A stretch of DNA of 47,844 bases from Caldalkalibacillus thermarum (GTDB taxonomy: Bacteria > Bacillota > Bacilli > Caldalkalibacillales > Caldalkalibacillaceae), in assembly GCF_014644735.1 (NCBI RefSeq), contig NZ_BMKZ01000023.1, positions 1 through 47,844 on the forward strand, written 5' to 3'. The notes under the pieces were generated by a model. That model was not told the DNA's origin. It searched no databases and saw nothing but the letters and a program-made list of their open reading frames with translations. Below, in pieces: positions 30,750 through 39,211 of this stretch (positions are counted from its first letter, which is position 1; every line of letters starts with the position of its first letter). The position numbers were made by a program, and so were the translations under genes.

Positions 30750-30779
30750 ATCATACTATAAAAGGTCAAAAAAGGTCAA
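30750..30779 (-). promoter_or_regulatory. sigma-A promoter of clpP
   Basis: On the minus strand TTGACC (30779-30774) and TATGAT (30755-30750) are 18 bases apart. The -35 is part of the CtsR direct repeat, so the repressor would block polymerase. Confidence 0.65.
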
Positions 30780-30780
30780 A
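30764..30780 (-). promoter_or_regulatory. CtsR operator of clpP
   Basis: GGTCAAA-AAA-GGTCAAA on the plus strand is a perfect heptamer direct repeat with a 3-base gap, matching the CtsR consensus RGTCAAANANRGTCAAA. It overlaps the clpP -35. ctsR itself is not in the window. Confidence 0.9.
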
Positions 30781-30858
30781 TAAAAAACTCATCTTTTAGG
30801 TTTTGGCTGTGACCAAATCAAGCAAAAGGCGTAATTCATCACTAAAAAAATTTGCTTA

Positions 30859-30898
30859 GTGGATAGCACCCATAGAAGGTGGATATCACCCATAGAAA
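30859..30898 (+). repeat. 20-bp tandem repeat in the phosphohexomutase leader
   Basis: GTGGATAGCACCCATAGAAG and GTGGATATCACCCATAGAAA lie head to tail with two mismatches. The second copy ends just before the AAAGGA ribosome binding site of the mutase gene. Confidence 0.75.
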
Positions 30899-30911
30899 GG
30901 ATGACAGCCCA

Positions 30912-32693
30912 ATGAACCTGGAACAGGAACGCTATCAGCGCTGGATCAATGCTCCTGGTCTAGATCCCGCCCTGCGGAAGGAACTCGAAGCCATCAAGGA
31001 CCAGCCTGCTGAAATCACCGAGCGTTTTTATACCCACTTGTCCTTCGGCACAGGAGGGATGCGCGGTGAAATTGGCGCCGGAACCAACCGCATGAACATC
31101 TATACCATTCGTAAGGCCACTTTAGGATTGGCACACTATTTACATAACCGAAAACGAGGGGATTTAAATCCAGAACAGAGCAATAACATGTCGCCGTCCA
31201 AACAGAACAAAGATGATCTGCAGGTGGTGATCGCCTACGATTGCCGCCATCAGTCGGACCGCTTTGCCTTAGAAGCGGCCTTGACACTGGCCCGCCAAGG
31301 GATCAAAGCCTACCTTTTTCCTGCCTTGGCCCCCACTCCCCAGCTGTCCTTTGCTGTACGCCGTTTGCAGGCTGATGCGGGGATTATGATCACAGCCAGC
31401 CATAATCCTCCTGAATATAATGGCTATAAGGTTTACGGGCCGGACGGGGCCCAGCTGAATGTGCAGGATGCAGAACAGCTTATGCGTGAGATCGGCCGGG
31501 TGGAGGATGAACTGTCCATTGAGGTCCTGAGGCAAGAGGAGGCGATAGACCAGGGACTCTTGGTCTATCTGGACGAACAAATTGACAGGGAGTATGTACG
31601 CTATGTGACTTCCCTTTCTCTTCGGCCGGAGATCATTAAACAGATGGGCGACCAATTTAAGATTGTGTTTACGCCACTGCACGGCGCGGCAACCAAACCG
31701 GTGCAGGCTGTGTTGAGGGAAGCCGGCTTTAGACAGGTGTATATGGTGGAAGAGCAAGTGACGCCTGATCCTGACTTCTCCACCGTGGCTTCGCCCAATC
31801 CGGAGGAGCATGAAGCTTTTACACTGGCCATTGAGAAAGCCCGGGCGGTGGATGCCGATCTGATTATGGGCACCGATCCTGATGCCGACCGCATGGGCCT
31901 CGTAGTCCGCGATGACCAGGGGGTCTACCGCGTGTTGACCGGCAACCAGACCGGCGCCCTCTTGTTGTACTATATTTTGACCCAAAAACAGGCCCAGGGC
32001 ACGCTGGCGCCCAATCATACCATCTGCAAAACCATCGTCACCTCCGAGCTGGGGCGGGTCATTGGCCGTGACTTTGGCTTGGAGACCATTGACACGCTGA
32101 CAGGCTTTAAATTTATTGGTGAAAAAATCAAACAGTTTAAAGCAGCTGGTGACCGGCAGTTTCTGTTTGGCTATGAAGAAAGCTACGGCTATCTGATCGG
32201 GGATGAAGTGCGGGACAAAGATGCGGTTCAGGCTGTGCTCTTGGCCGCAGAGATGGGAGCGTACTATAAAGCCAGAGGCTTGACTTTGTATGAGGCGTTG
32301 CTTGACCTGTATGAACAATACGGCTATTATCGTGAAGATCTGATCTCGGTAACATTAAAAGGACGGGAAGGACTGCAGCAGATCAAACAAACAATGGCCA
32401 TGCTCCGTGAACATCCTCCCCATACATTGGCCGGCCAGCCGGTGGCAGTGTTTGAGGATTATCAGACCCAAGTGCGCCATGACCTGGTTCAGGACAAACA
32501 GGAACCGCTTCATCTTCCCGCTTCCAACGTGCTTAAATTTATCCTGCAGGATGAGACATGGGTGTGTGTCCGCCCATCAGGAACGGAGCCAAAGTTAAAG
32601 CTGTACATCGGGGTTAAAGGAGAATCCCTTGACGAAGCGGAAAGCAAACTGCAAGCTGTAAAAAAGGCGCTGAAGGAACTGGTATCCCTTTAA
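30912..32693 (+). CDS. pgcA: phospho-sugar mutase (alpha-phosphoglucomutase type)
   Basis: The 593-residue product belongs to the alpha-D-phosphohexomutase superfamily. The phosphoserine loop is ITASHNPPEYNGYKVYGPDG (Ser at about 161), the metal loop DPDADRMG, the sugar loop GYEESYGYLIG and the phosphate-binding RPSGTEPKLKLY at the C-terminus. Length and motifs match B. subtilis PgcA, which makes glucose-1-phosphate for UDP-glucose; phosphomannomutase activity cannot be excluded. ATG 30912 has AAAGGA 10 bases upstream; an earlier GTG at 30879 lies in the tandem repeat. It is monocistronic, with a hairpin after the stop. Confidence 0.9.
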   Translation: MNLEQERYQRWINAPGLDPALRKELEAIKDQPAEITERFYTHLSFGTGGMRGEIGAGTNRMNIYTIRKATLGLAHYLHNRKRGDLNPEQSNNMSPSKQNKDDLQVVIAYDCRHQSDRFALEAALTLARQGIKAYLFPALAPTPQLSFAVRRLQADAGIMITASHNPPEYNGYKVYGPDGAQLNVQDAEQLMREIGRVEDELSIEVLRQEEAIDQGLLVYLDEQIDREYVRYVTSLSLRPEIIKQMGDQFKIVFTPLHGAATKPVQAVLREAGFRQVYMVEEQVTPDPDFSTVASPNPEEHEAFTLAIEKARAVDADLIMGTDPDADRMGLVVRDDQGVYRVLTGNQTGALLLYYILTQKQAQGTLAPNHTICKTIVTSELGRVIGRDFGLETIDTLTGFKFIGEKIKQFKAAGDRQFLFGYEESYGYLIGDEVRDKDAVQAVLLAAEMGAYYKARGLTLYEALLDLYEQYGYYREDLISVTLKGREGLQQIKQTMAMLREHPPHTLAGQPVAVFEDYQTQVRHDLVQDKQEPLHLPASNVLKFILQDETWVCVRPSGTEPKLKLYIGVKGESLDEAESKLQAVKKALKELVSL

Positions 32694-32723
32694 TTGCTCG
32701 TCTGATGGGGTGAACGGCGCTCA

Positions 32724-32751
32724 AAACCGCCCGTCTTAGCCCGGGCGGTTT
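32724..32751. terminator. hairpin after the phosphohexomutase gene
   Basis: AAACCGCCCG and CGGGCGGTTT form a perfect 10-bp stem with loop TCTTAGCC. The T-tract is poor on the plus strand (TTTACTTC). On the minus strand the hairpin follows directly after the stop of the 49-codon ORF, and its stem overlaps that stop. Confidence 0.65.
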
Positions 32752-32899
32752 ACTTCACCTCTTCCGTTTGCACTTGCTCCTCATAAGCAATGAGGACGAT
32801 GTTTTCCCCAGTTTGTTGCCGCATCTCTTCTTCAAAGGCCTTCAATTTCTCTAAAAGCTGGGGCGGCAGGTCAGCAGGAGGATACTGACGGTGTTCCAT
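32750..32899 (-). CDS. 49-residue acidic protein, unknown function
   Basis: An ORF too short for usual listings runs from ATG 32899 to TAA 32750. It encodes 49 residues beginning MEHRQYPPADLPPQLLEKLK and ending EEQVQTEEVK, with an acidic amphipathic helix in the middle and no membrane segment or Cys. The ribosome binding site AAAGGAAGTG lies about 9 bases upstream, the composition is protein-like, and a GC-rich hairpin follows the stop. It fills most of the otherwise empty 390 bases between the mutase gene and the tRNA. I do not recognise the family. Confidence 0.55.
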   Translation of the reverse strand: MEHRQYPPADLPPQLLEKLKAFEEEMRQQTGENIVLIAYEEQVQTEEVK

Positions 32900-33007
32900 C
32901 AAACTTCACTTCCTTTCCCTGTAGCCGGCACACTTTTAGTGTGTATTCCTAAACTTGTTTTTATCACCGTTCTTTATCTTCGGTTAAAAAGTCCCAAAAA
33001 TAGACAC

Positions 33008-33036
33008 TTGCCAAACCATCAAATCTAGCGTATAAT
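33008..33036 (+). promoter_or_regulatory. promoter of tRNA-Arg
   Basis: TTGCCA (33008-33013) and a perfect TATAAT (33031-33036) are 17 bases apart, about 50 bases before the mature tRNA. Confidence 0.85.
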
Positions 33037-33086
33037 TAGTGTTGCCTGTCAAACGAAGCGCTAGAGCATGCTTATCTTGAAATCGT

Positions 33087-33165
33087 GCACCCGTAGCTCA
33101 GCTGGATAGAGCGGTGGCCTCCGGAGCCACGTCTTGCGGGGGTTCGAGTCCCTCCGGGTGCACCA
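33087..33165 (+). tRNA. tRNA-Arg, anticodon CCG
   Basis: The sequence folds as a cloverleaf. The acceptor stem is GCACCCG/CGGGTGC, and the D arm carries AGCTCAGCTGGATAGAGC. The anticodon arm is GTGGC-CTCCGGA-GCCAC, giving anticodon CCG, which reads CGG Arg. The T arm contains GGTTCGAGTCC. The 3' CCA is encoded (33163-33165). The gene has its own promoter and terminator. Confidence 0.95.
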
Positions 33166-33190
33166 TGTTCACTTACACCATGTTCACTTA
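33161..33190 (+). repeat. exact 15-bp tandem duplication across the tRNA-Arg 3' end
   Basis: CACCATGTTCACTTA occurs at 33161-33175 and again, without a gap, at 33176-33190. The first copy contains the last base of the acceptor stem, the discriminator base and CCA of tRNA-Arg. Confidence 0.85.
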
Positions 33191-33244
33191 TCTGAACGGC
33201 ATCCATTCCAAGTCTCTTACATAGTATTTATTTAAGATCATCCA

Positions 33245-33283
33245 CCTCCTGCAGCCACTGGGCGGACAGGAGGTTATTTTTTT
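33245..33283 (+). terminator. terminator of the tRNA-Arg transcript
   Basis: CCTCCTG (33245-33251) and CAGGAGG (33267-33273) form a 7-bp stem followed by TTA and seven T residues. Confidence 0.8.
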
Positions 33284-33359
33284 CTGTATTTTTATACAGT
33301 AAAATCCGAATAATATGAAAAAACAGGCATAAGACAGGAGTGGATTGCCTTAAAATAGG

Positions 33360-33373
33360 TGTAAGCGTTTTAT
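33360..33373 (+). promoter_or_regulatory. possible cre (CcpA) half-conserved site before sigL
   Basis: TGTAAGCGTTTTAT matches the cre consensus TGWAANCGNTNWCA except at the last two positions. It lies 55 bases before the sigL start and just upstream of a TACAAT -10-like element (33385-33390). I recall that sigL of B. subtilis is under CcpA control. Confidence 0.4.
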
Positions 33374-33427
33374 TTGATTTATAGTACAATAGGATTTAGG
33401 AAGAGAATCGTATGGGGGGATCAGACC

Positions 33428-34786
33428 ATGGACGTGGGCTTTCGCTTGGTTCAGGAACAACAATTGAAACTAGCCATGACACCTGAATTGAGGCAGGCAA
33501 TCACGCTCCTTCAGTATCCTGCGTTGGACCTGATTCCTTATTTGCAGGAGCAAGCCCAAAAAAACCCTTTGCTTGAAATTGAAGAGCCTGATCTCGTCAA
33601 AAGTTTGATTCGGCCTGATAAACCCCCGCGCAAGTGGGAGGAGGAAGAGGGAGATTACTCTACAGAATACGCGGCCGCTAACGATGAATATGTGAACCCC
33701 ATCGATTACTATGCTGAAAAAGAAATCACTTTACAGCAGTACGTCCTAGAACAGATTCATTATTTGCAATTATCAGAAGAAGAGAAGCAAGTGCTCATCT
33801 TCATGGTGGGGAATCTTGATGAAAATGGCTACCTTGATGCGGACTATGAACGAATAGCTTCCGTTGCCAACTGCTCCCGGGAAACATGGGACAACTGTTT
33901 GGTTTTGTTGCAACAGCTGGAACCTTATGGTGTCGGTGCCCGTAACTTGGAAGAGTGCCTGCTCATTCAGCTCCGTCACAGCCCGTATCACGGAGATCAG
34001 TTGTGCCAGGCGCTGATCAAAAATCATTTGGCCGATATAGCCGCCAAACGGTATTCCCGGTTGGCCAGGAAGTTCAACACCACCGTGGAGGAGATTAAGC
34101 AGCGGGTAGAGTGGATTAAATCGTTCTCCCCCAAGCCGGGCAGCGTCTTTTTATCCCAGAAACCCAAATATATCGTGCCTGATGTTTTTGTGGAGTGTTT
34201 GCCTGACGGACGATTTGTGTTTCAGGTGAATGACAGCGTGTTGCCCCGCATCCATTTTAACCGGGAGTATGCCTTGATGTTAGCTGAAAACAGGCAAGCC
34301 AAAAAGTTTTTGGAACAAAAAGTAAAGGAATATGAATGGCTGAAACGGGGCATCGAGCAGCGAAAGAAAACCATACTGCATGTCACCCAGGTCATTGTCG
34401 AACGGCAAAAAGCGTTTTTTGACCAAGGGGAGGCAGGGTTAAAACCCTTGACGCTCAAGGAAGTGGCTCAGGAACTGGGGATGCATGAATCAACTATTTC
34501 CAGGGCAACGAATCAAAAGTATATGCAAACCCCGCGGGGGTTATATGAATTGAAGTTCTTTTTTACCCAAGGGGTTGCCAAGCAGAATGGGGAATTAACC
34601 TCGGATGCCCAAATTAAGGAGATGATCAAACAACTCATTGCGGCTGAGAATAAACGCAAGCCATTATCTGATCAAAAAATCGCCCAGCATCTGCAAGCCA
34701 AAGGAATTTCCATTGCCCGGCGGACCGTGGCCAAATACCGGGATGAACTGGGTATTCTCTCTTCCAGCCGGCGTAAAGAAGTGTAG
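33428..34786 (+). CDS. rpoN: RNA polymerase sigma-54 factor (SigL/RpoN)
   Basis: Sigma-54 directs polymerase to -24/-12 promoters that need an AAA+ activator. The 452-residue product has the Gln/Leu-rich region I (QEQQLKLAMTPELRQAITLLQ) that binds the activator, the core-binding middle, the helix-turn-helix LKEVAQELGMHESTISRATN, and the RpoN box ARRTVAKYR at about 431-439. The frame opens at 33374, but ATG 33428 has GGGGGG about 10 bases upstream and gives the standard N-terminus. A terminator follows immediately. No sigma-54 activator or -24/-12 operon is in the window. Confidence 0.95.
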   Translation: MDVGFRLVQEQQLKLAMTPELRQAITLLQYPALDLIPYLQEQAQKNPLLEIEEPDLVKSLIRPDKPPRKWEEEEGDYSTEYAAANDEYVNPIDYYAEKEITLQQYVLEQIHYLQLSEEEKQVLIFMVGNLDENGYLDADYERIASVANCSRETWDNCLVLLQQLEPYGVGARNLEECLLIQLRHSPYHGDQLCQALIKNHLADIAAKRYSRLARKFNTTVEEIKQRVEWIKSFSPKPGSVFLSQKPKYIVPDVFVECLPDGRFVFQVNDSVLPRIHFNREYALMLAENRQAKKFLEQKVKEYEWLKRGIEQRKKTILHVTQVIVERQKAFFDQGEAGLKPLTLKEVAQELGMHESTISRATNQKYMQTPRGLYELKFFFTQGVAKQNGELTSDAQIKEMIKQLIAAENKRKPLSDQKIAQHLQAKGISIARRTVAKYRDELGILSSSRRKEV

Positions 34787-34790
34787 CATC

Positions 34791-34825
34791 AAAACTGATG
34801 TCCCCTTGACGGGATGTCAGTTTTT
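34791..34825 (+). terminator. terminator after rpoN
   Basis: AAAACTGATGTCCC and GGGATGTCAGTTTT form a 14-bp stem with two G-U pairs, followed by a T run. Confidence 0.85.
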
Positions 34826-34961
34826 ATTAATGGTTGGGAGTTTATTAAGAGCTGTGGCCGTAAACGGAAGCGGGATATACATATTCAGTTTAGACTTGCC
34901 CATAATAAATTTAAATCGTGTAAGCGAATCAAACCAGAGTTTTTAACAGGAGGACAGACCA

Positions 34962-35564
34962 ATGAGACATTTAAAAATCAAGAGACTGGTGATAGGCTTG
35001 TTAAGCCTTGTTTGTTTGGGGATGGCTTCTCCCACTGGGGTTGTACTGAAAGGTCAGCTGGCTGCCGCCCAGCAAGGCTTACCCCCATCTAAAACGGTCA
35101 CGATAGAGATCGAAGGCATAAAAGAGGAGATGACCCTTTATCTCCATGAAGCCAAACAGCTGGGTTTTTACACCTATCTTCCGCAGGATATGGCCGCTGA
35201 AAACAAATGGAAGGCCATGCTAGCCTATTTTAAGCCGGGCGGGCACAAGATGTACAAGGCCAAACTGGAGATATTGACACGGGATGAGATTGAATCGGTG
35301 GAGGAAATGGCAGAATTTATCCAAGGCCAGCTGGCGGAGAAGGGGTTTACAGTAGAGCCTTCACAGGCAAGGCGGTTTGGATTCTCAGCACAGGAGTTTA
35401 GGCTTTCCAAAGATAATCTGACGGGCAAGGTATCCATCTTTGAGTACAACCAGCGCGTGTTTGCTTTGATTTATCATTATCCGCCTGAGTATGGAGATGG
35501 TTTTGAAACCCGGATGGAGATCATATTGGATGAACTCGTGTGGTATGAATCAGGATACAAGTAA
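34962..35564 (+). CDS. secreted protein of unknown function
   Basis: I do not recognise this gene. The 200-residue product begins with a clear signal peptide (KIKRLVIGLLSLVCLGMASP, with likely cleavage near residues 36-37, LAAAQQ). A 160-residue soluble domain follows with a pattern of short beta strands and helices (KTVTIEIEGIKEEMTLYLHEA, FEYNQRVFALIYHYPPEYGDG). There is no Cys in the mature part, no lipobox and no repeat. AACAGGAGG lies upstream of the ATG. It is monocistronic between two terminators, next to rpoN and cggR, neither of which explains it. Confidence 0.75.
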   Translation: MRHLKIKRLVIGLLSLVCLGMASPTGVVLKGQLAAAQQGLPPSKTVTIEIEGIKEEMTLYLHEAKQLGFYTYLPQDMAAENKWKAMLAYFKPGGHKMYKAKLEILTRDEIESVEEMAEFIQGQLAEKGFTVEPSQARRFGFSAQEFRLSKDNLTGKVSIFEYNQRVFALIYHYPPEYGDGFETRMEIILDELVWYESGYK

Positions 35565-35605
35565 TCACAGTGGCTGACAAGAATAAGAAATGGGATTCAT
35601 TATAT

Positions 35606-35643
35606 AACCCAGCAGCCTGAACCCATTGGCCAGCTGGGTTTTA
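35606..35643 (+). terminator. terminator after the secreted-protein gene
   Basis: AACCCAGC (35606-35613) and GCTGGGTT (35633-35640) pair around a 19-base loop, followed by TTAAT. Confidence 0.7.
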
Positions 35644-35681
35644 ATCGTCCATTTTAATCTTTTTTATATGGCACAATAGGC

Positions 35682-35709
35682 TTGCAATTAATCCATATCT
35701 TGCTATAAT
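35682..35709 (+). promoter_or_regulatory. sigma-A promoter of cggR-gapA operon
   Basis: TTGCAA (35682-35687) and TATAAT (35704-35709) are 16 bases apart, with TGC before the -10 as an extended element. Confidence 0.8.
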
Positions 35710-35739
35710 GAACTTAGAATAAATTTTTTTGCCTTGATT

Positions 35740-35777
35740 GGGACAAAATATGTCACACAGGGGCATAAAATGTCCCG
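35740..35777 (+). promoter_or_regulatory. CggR operator
   Basis: GGGAC-N6-TGTC-N4-AGGGGC-N6-TGTC follows the known CggR target CGGGACN6TGTCN4CGGGACN6TGTC, with small changes in the second CGGGAC. It starts about 30 bases after the -10, between promoter and cggR, as in B. subtilis, where fructose-1,6-bisphosphate releases the repressor. Confidence 0.85.
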
Positions 35778-35782
35778 GATGT

Positions 35783-36823
35783 ATGAGGGGTGATTCAACC
35801 CTGAAAAAATGGTTAGAGTTGCAACAAAAGCTGGTGCCTGATCTATTGGAAGTACTCAAAAGGCGCCATCGCATCCTTAAAGTGATCCATTCCCTGCAGC
35901 CGATTGGCCGTCGCACCTTATCCCAAATGGTCGGTTTAACCGAGCGGGTCGTGCGGCGGGAAACGGACTTTCTTAAGGAACAGGGGCTGCTTACTTTTTC
36001 TTCGGTAGGCATGAACATGACAGAAGAGGGCAGCTATGTCGTCCGAGAGATGGAAGACGTGATCCGGGAATGGTTTGGCCTTAATCAGCTTGAGCACCAG
36101 CTGGAAAAACAACTTGGTTTGAACAAGGTTATCGTTGTGGCTGGTAATAGTTTGACCCAGCCGTGGGTGAAAAATGATTTGGGCCGGTCAGCGGTGCAGC
36201 AATTGAAACAGTGGGCTGAGCCTAACTCTGTTGTTTCTGTTGCCGGAGGCACGACCATGGAGGCTGTGGCCCAAGCGATGACCCCTCATCCGGTGTTGCG
36301 CACGTTGTTGTACGTGCCTGCCAGAGGGGGACTGGGTGAAAAAGTGGAGTATCAGGCTAACACCATTTGCTCAGAAATGGCCTCCCGCTCAGGCGGGCAG
36401 TACCGTCTCTTGCATGTGCCTGATCAGCTAAGCAAAGAAGCTTATGCCTCTCTTTTGGAAGACGAGCAGATTAAGGAGCTCATCAGAATTATCCGCTCAG
36501 CCCGCATCGTTGTTCACGGTATTGGAGAGGCTAACACTATGGCTACCAGGCGCAAAGCAAGCCCTCAAATGTTGGCCAAACTGAAAGAACGCCAGGCTGT
36601 AGCCGAAGCGTTTGGTTATTATTTTGACCGGGACGGCAACATCGTTTATAAGATTCAAACCGTCGGCTTAAGGCTGGAAGATATCAAACAGGCTGACCAT
36701 ATTATTGCCGTTGCCGGCGGGGAAGATAAAGCAGAGGCCATTCTGGCCTTCCTTAAGCATGGCGTGCATGATTGCCTTATTACCGATGAGGGGGCAGCAC
36801 GGCAAATGCTTCAGTATATCTAA
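35783..36823 (+). CDS. cggR: central glycolytic genes regulator CggR
   Basis: CggR is a SorC/DeoR-type repressor of the lower glycolysis operon, released by fructose-1,6-bisphosphate. The 346-residue product has an N-terminal winged helix (RRTLSQMVGLTERVVRRETDFL) and a sugar-phosphate-binding domain (VVSVAGGTTMEAVAQAM, FVPARGGLGE-like YVPARGGLGE, VHGIGEA, TDEGAA). The frame opens at 35738, within the operator, so a start there is unlikely. ATG 35783 has no clear ribosome site. CTG 35801 lies about 10 bases after GAGGGG and aligns with the B. subtilis start, giving LKKWLELQQKLVPDLL; it may be the real start. gapA follows after 82 bases. Confidence 0.93.
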   Translation: MRGDSTLKKWLELQQKLVPDLLEVLKRRHRILKVIHSLQPIGRRTLSQMVGLTERVVRRETDFLKEQGLLTFSSVGMNMTEEGSYVVREMEDVIREWFGLNQLEHQLEKQLGLNKVIVVAGNSLTQPWVKNDLGRSAVQQLKQWAEPNSVVSVAGGTTMEAVAQAMTPHPVLRTLLYVPARGGLGEKVEYQANTICSEMASRSGGQYRLLHVPDQLSKEAYASLLEDEQIKELIRIIRSARIVVHGIGEANTMATRRKASPQMLAKLKERQAVAEAFGYYFDRDGNIVYKIQTVGLRLEDIKQADHIIAVAGGEDKAEAILAFLKHGVHDCLITDEGAARQMLQYI

Positions 36824-36857
36824 TCACCACTTTAGTTAAATGGGCATTTTTATATAA

Positions 36858-37913
<1,056 letters not shown>

Positions 37914-37937
37914 TTTGGATAGTGTGTCTTGAACAGC

Positions 37938-37965
37938 AAAGAGGAGAATGACCGTTCTCCTCTTT
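37938..37965 (+). terminator. hairpin between gapA and pgk (attenuator or RNA-stabilising)
   Basis: AAAGAGGAGAA-TGACCG-TTCTCCTCTTT is a perfect 11-bp stem. No T-tract follows (CGCATAC), so full termination is unlikely. It may stabilise the cggR-gapA part of the message after processing. Confidence 0.55.
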
Positions 37966-38003
37966 CGCATACATAATGCTGTGCGGTGTAAGGAGGGTAC
38001 ATC

Positions 38004-39185
38004 ATGGCCAAAAAAAGTGTGCGAGATATTGAGGTGAAAGGCAAGCGCGTTCTCTGCCGCGTTGACTTTAACGTGCCCTTGGACGGGGAGAGGATCACCG
38101 ATGATACCCGCATCAGGGCTGCCTTGCCCACCATCAAGTACCTGCTTGAGCAGGGGGCCATTGTTATTCTGGCTTCCCATCTGGGACGGCCCAAAGGGCA
38201 AGTGAAAGAGGAACTGCGTCTGGACCCTGTGGCCAAACGTTTGGCCGATCTGTTAGGCAAAGAGGTTTATAAAGCAGACGAGGCCATCGGACCAGAGGTC
38301 GAACAGCAAATTGCCAAACTCGAGCCGGGCGAAGTGCTGCTTCTGGAAAATGTGCGCTTTTACCCGGGCGAGGAAAAGAACGATCCCGAGTTTGCCAAGC
38401 AGCTGGCTAAATTAGCCGATGTCTACGTCAATGATGCCTTTGGGGCTGCTCACCGCGCCCATGCTTCCACGGAAGGCGTGGCTCACCACCTGCCAGCCGT
38501 AGCCGGTTTTCTGCTGGAAAAAGAGCTGGATATCTTAGGCAGTGCTTTGGAAAAACCGGAGCGTCCGTTTACGGCTATTATCGGCGGGGCCAAGGTGAAA
38601 GATAAAATAGGCGTCATCGAAAACCTGCTGACCAAAGTGGACAATCTCTTGATTGGCGGGGGCCTGGCATATACGTTTATCAGAGCACAGGGCTATTCAG
38701 TCGGGAAATCCCTGCTGGAAGAAGATAAAATTGAACTGGCCAAATCACTGATTGAAAAAGCGAAAGCCAACAACGTCAACTTCCTGATGCCCGTCGATTG
38801 CGTGGTGGCTGACCGTTTTGCCGAAGATGCCAACACCCAAGTGGTGGCGATTGACAGCATTCCGGACGACTGGGAAGCGTTGGATATCGGACCGCAAACC
38901 AGAGAACGTTACCGCAACATCATTTTGGAGTCCAACCTGGTGATCTGGAACGGGCCGATGGGCGTGTTTGAAATGGAACCCTTTGCCCATGGAACCAACG
39001 CTATTGCCACTGCACTGGCCGATTGCCAAGGGACCACCATCATTGGCGGAGGAGATTCTGCAGCGGCCATTGAACAAGCCGGAATGGCTGAGGCGATGAC
39101 CCATATCTCCACTGGAGGAGGGGCCTCTCTGGAGTTTATGGAAGGTAAAATATTGCCGGGTGTCGCTGCTTTGGAGGACCGTTAA
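38004..39185 (+). CDS. pgk: phosphoglycerate kinase
   Basis: Pgk transfers the acyl phosphate of 1,3-bisphosphoglycerate to ADP. The 393-residue product has the signature [11 protein letters not shown] near the N-terminus, HLGRPKG, the hinge and the nucleotide-binding [11 protein letters not shown] and [11 protein letters not shown], with the C-terminal [12 protein letters not shown] 38004 has AGGAGGG 8 bases upstream. It is a stand-alone kinase, not fused to triosephosphate isomerase. tpiA follows after 26 bases. Confidence 0.97.
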   Translation: MAKKSVRDIEVKGKRVLCRVDFNVPLDGERITDDTRIRAALPTIKYLLEQGAIVILASHLGRPKGQVKEELRLDPVAKRLADLLGKEVYKADEAIGPEVEQQIAKLEPGEVLLLENVRFYPGEEKNDPEFAKQLAKLADVYVNDAFGAAHRAHASTEGVAHHLPAVAGFLLEKELDILGSALEKPERPFTAIIGGAKVKDKIGVIENLLTKVDNLLIGGGLAYTFIRAQGYSVGKSLLEEDKIELAKSLIEKAKANNVNFLMPVDCVVADRFAEDANTQVVAIDSIPDDWEALDIGPQTRERYRNIILESNLVIWNGPMGVFEMEPFAHGTNAIATALADCQGTTIIGGGDSAAAIEQAGMAEAMTHISTGGGASLEFMEGKILPGVAALEDR

Positions 39186-39211
39186 GGACGAGATGAGCAA
39201 GGAGGGAAACC

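Noticed and set aside
31269-32318. 349-codon minus-strand frame inside the phosphohexomutase gene
   Set aside because: Shadow of a well-supported gene on the other strand; no motifs or ribosome site.
32905-33005. Sigma-B promoter for the 49-codon ORF
   Set aside because: A GTTTGG and GGGACT pair exists on the minus strand, but the -10 box is too far from GGGWAW.
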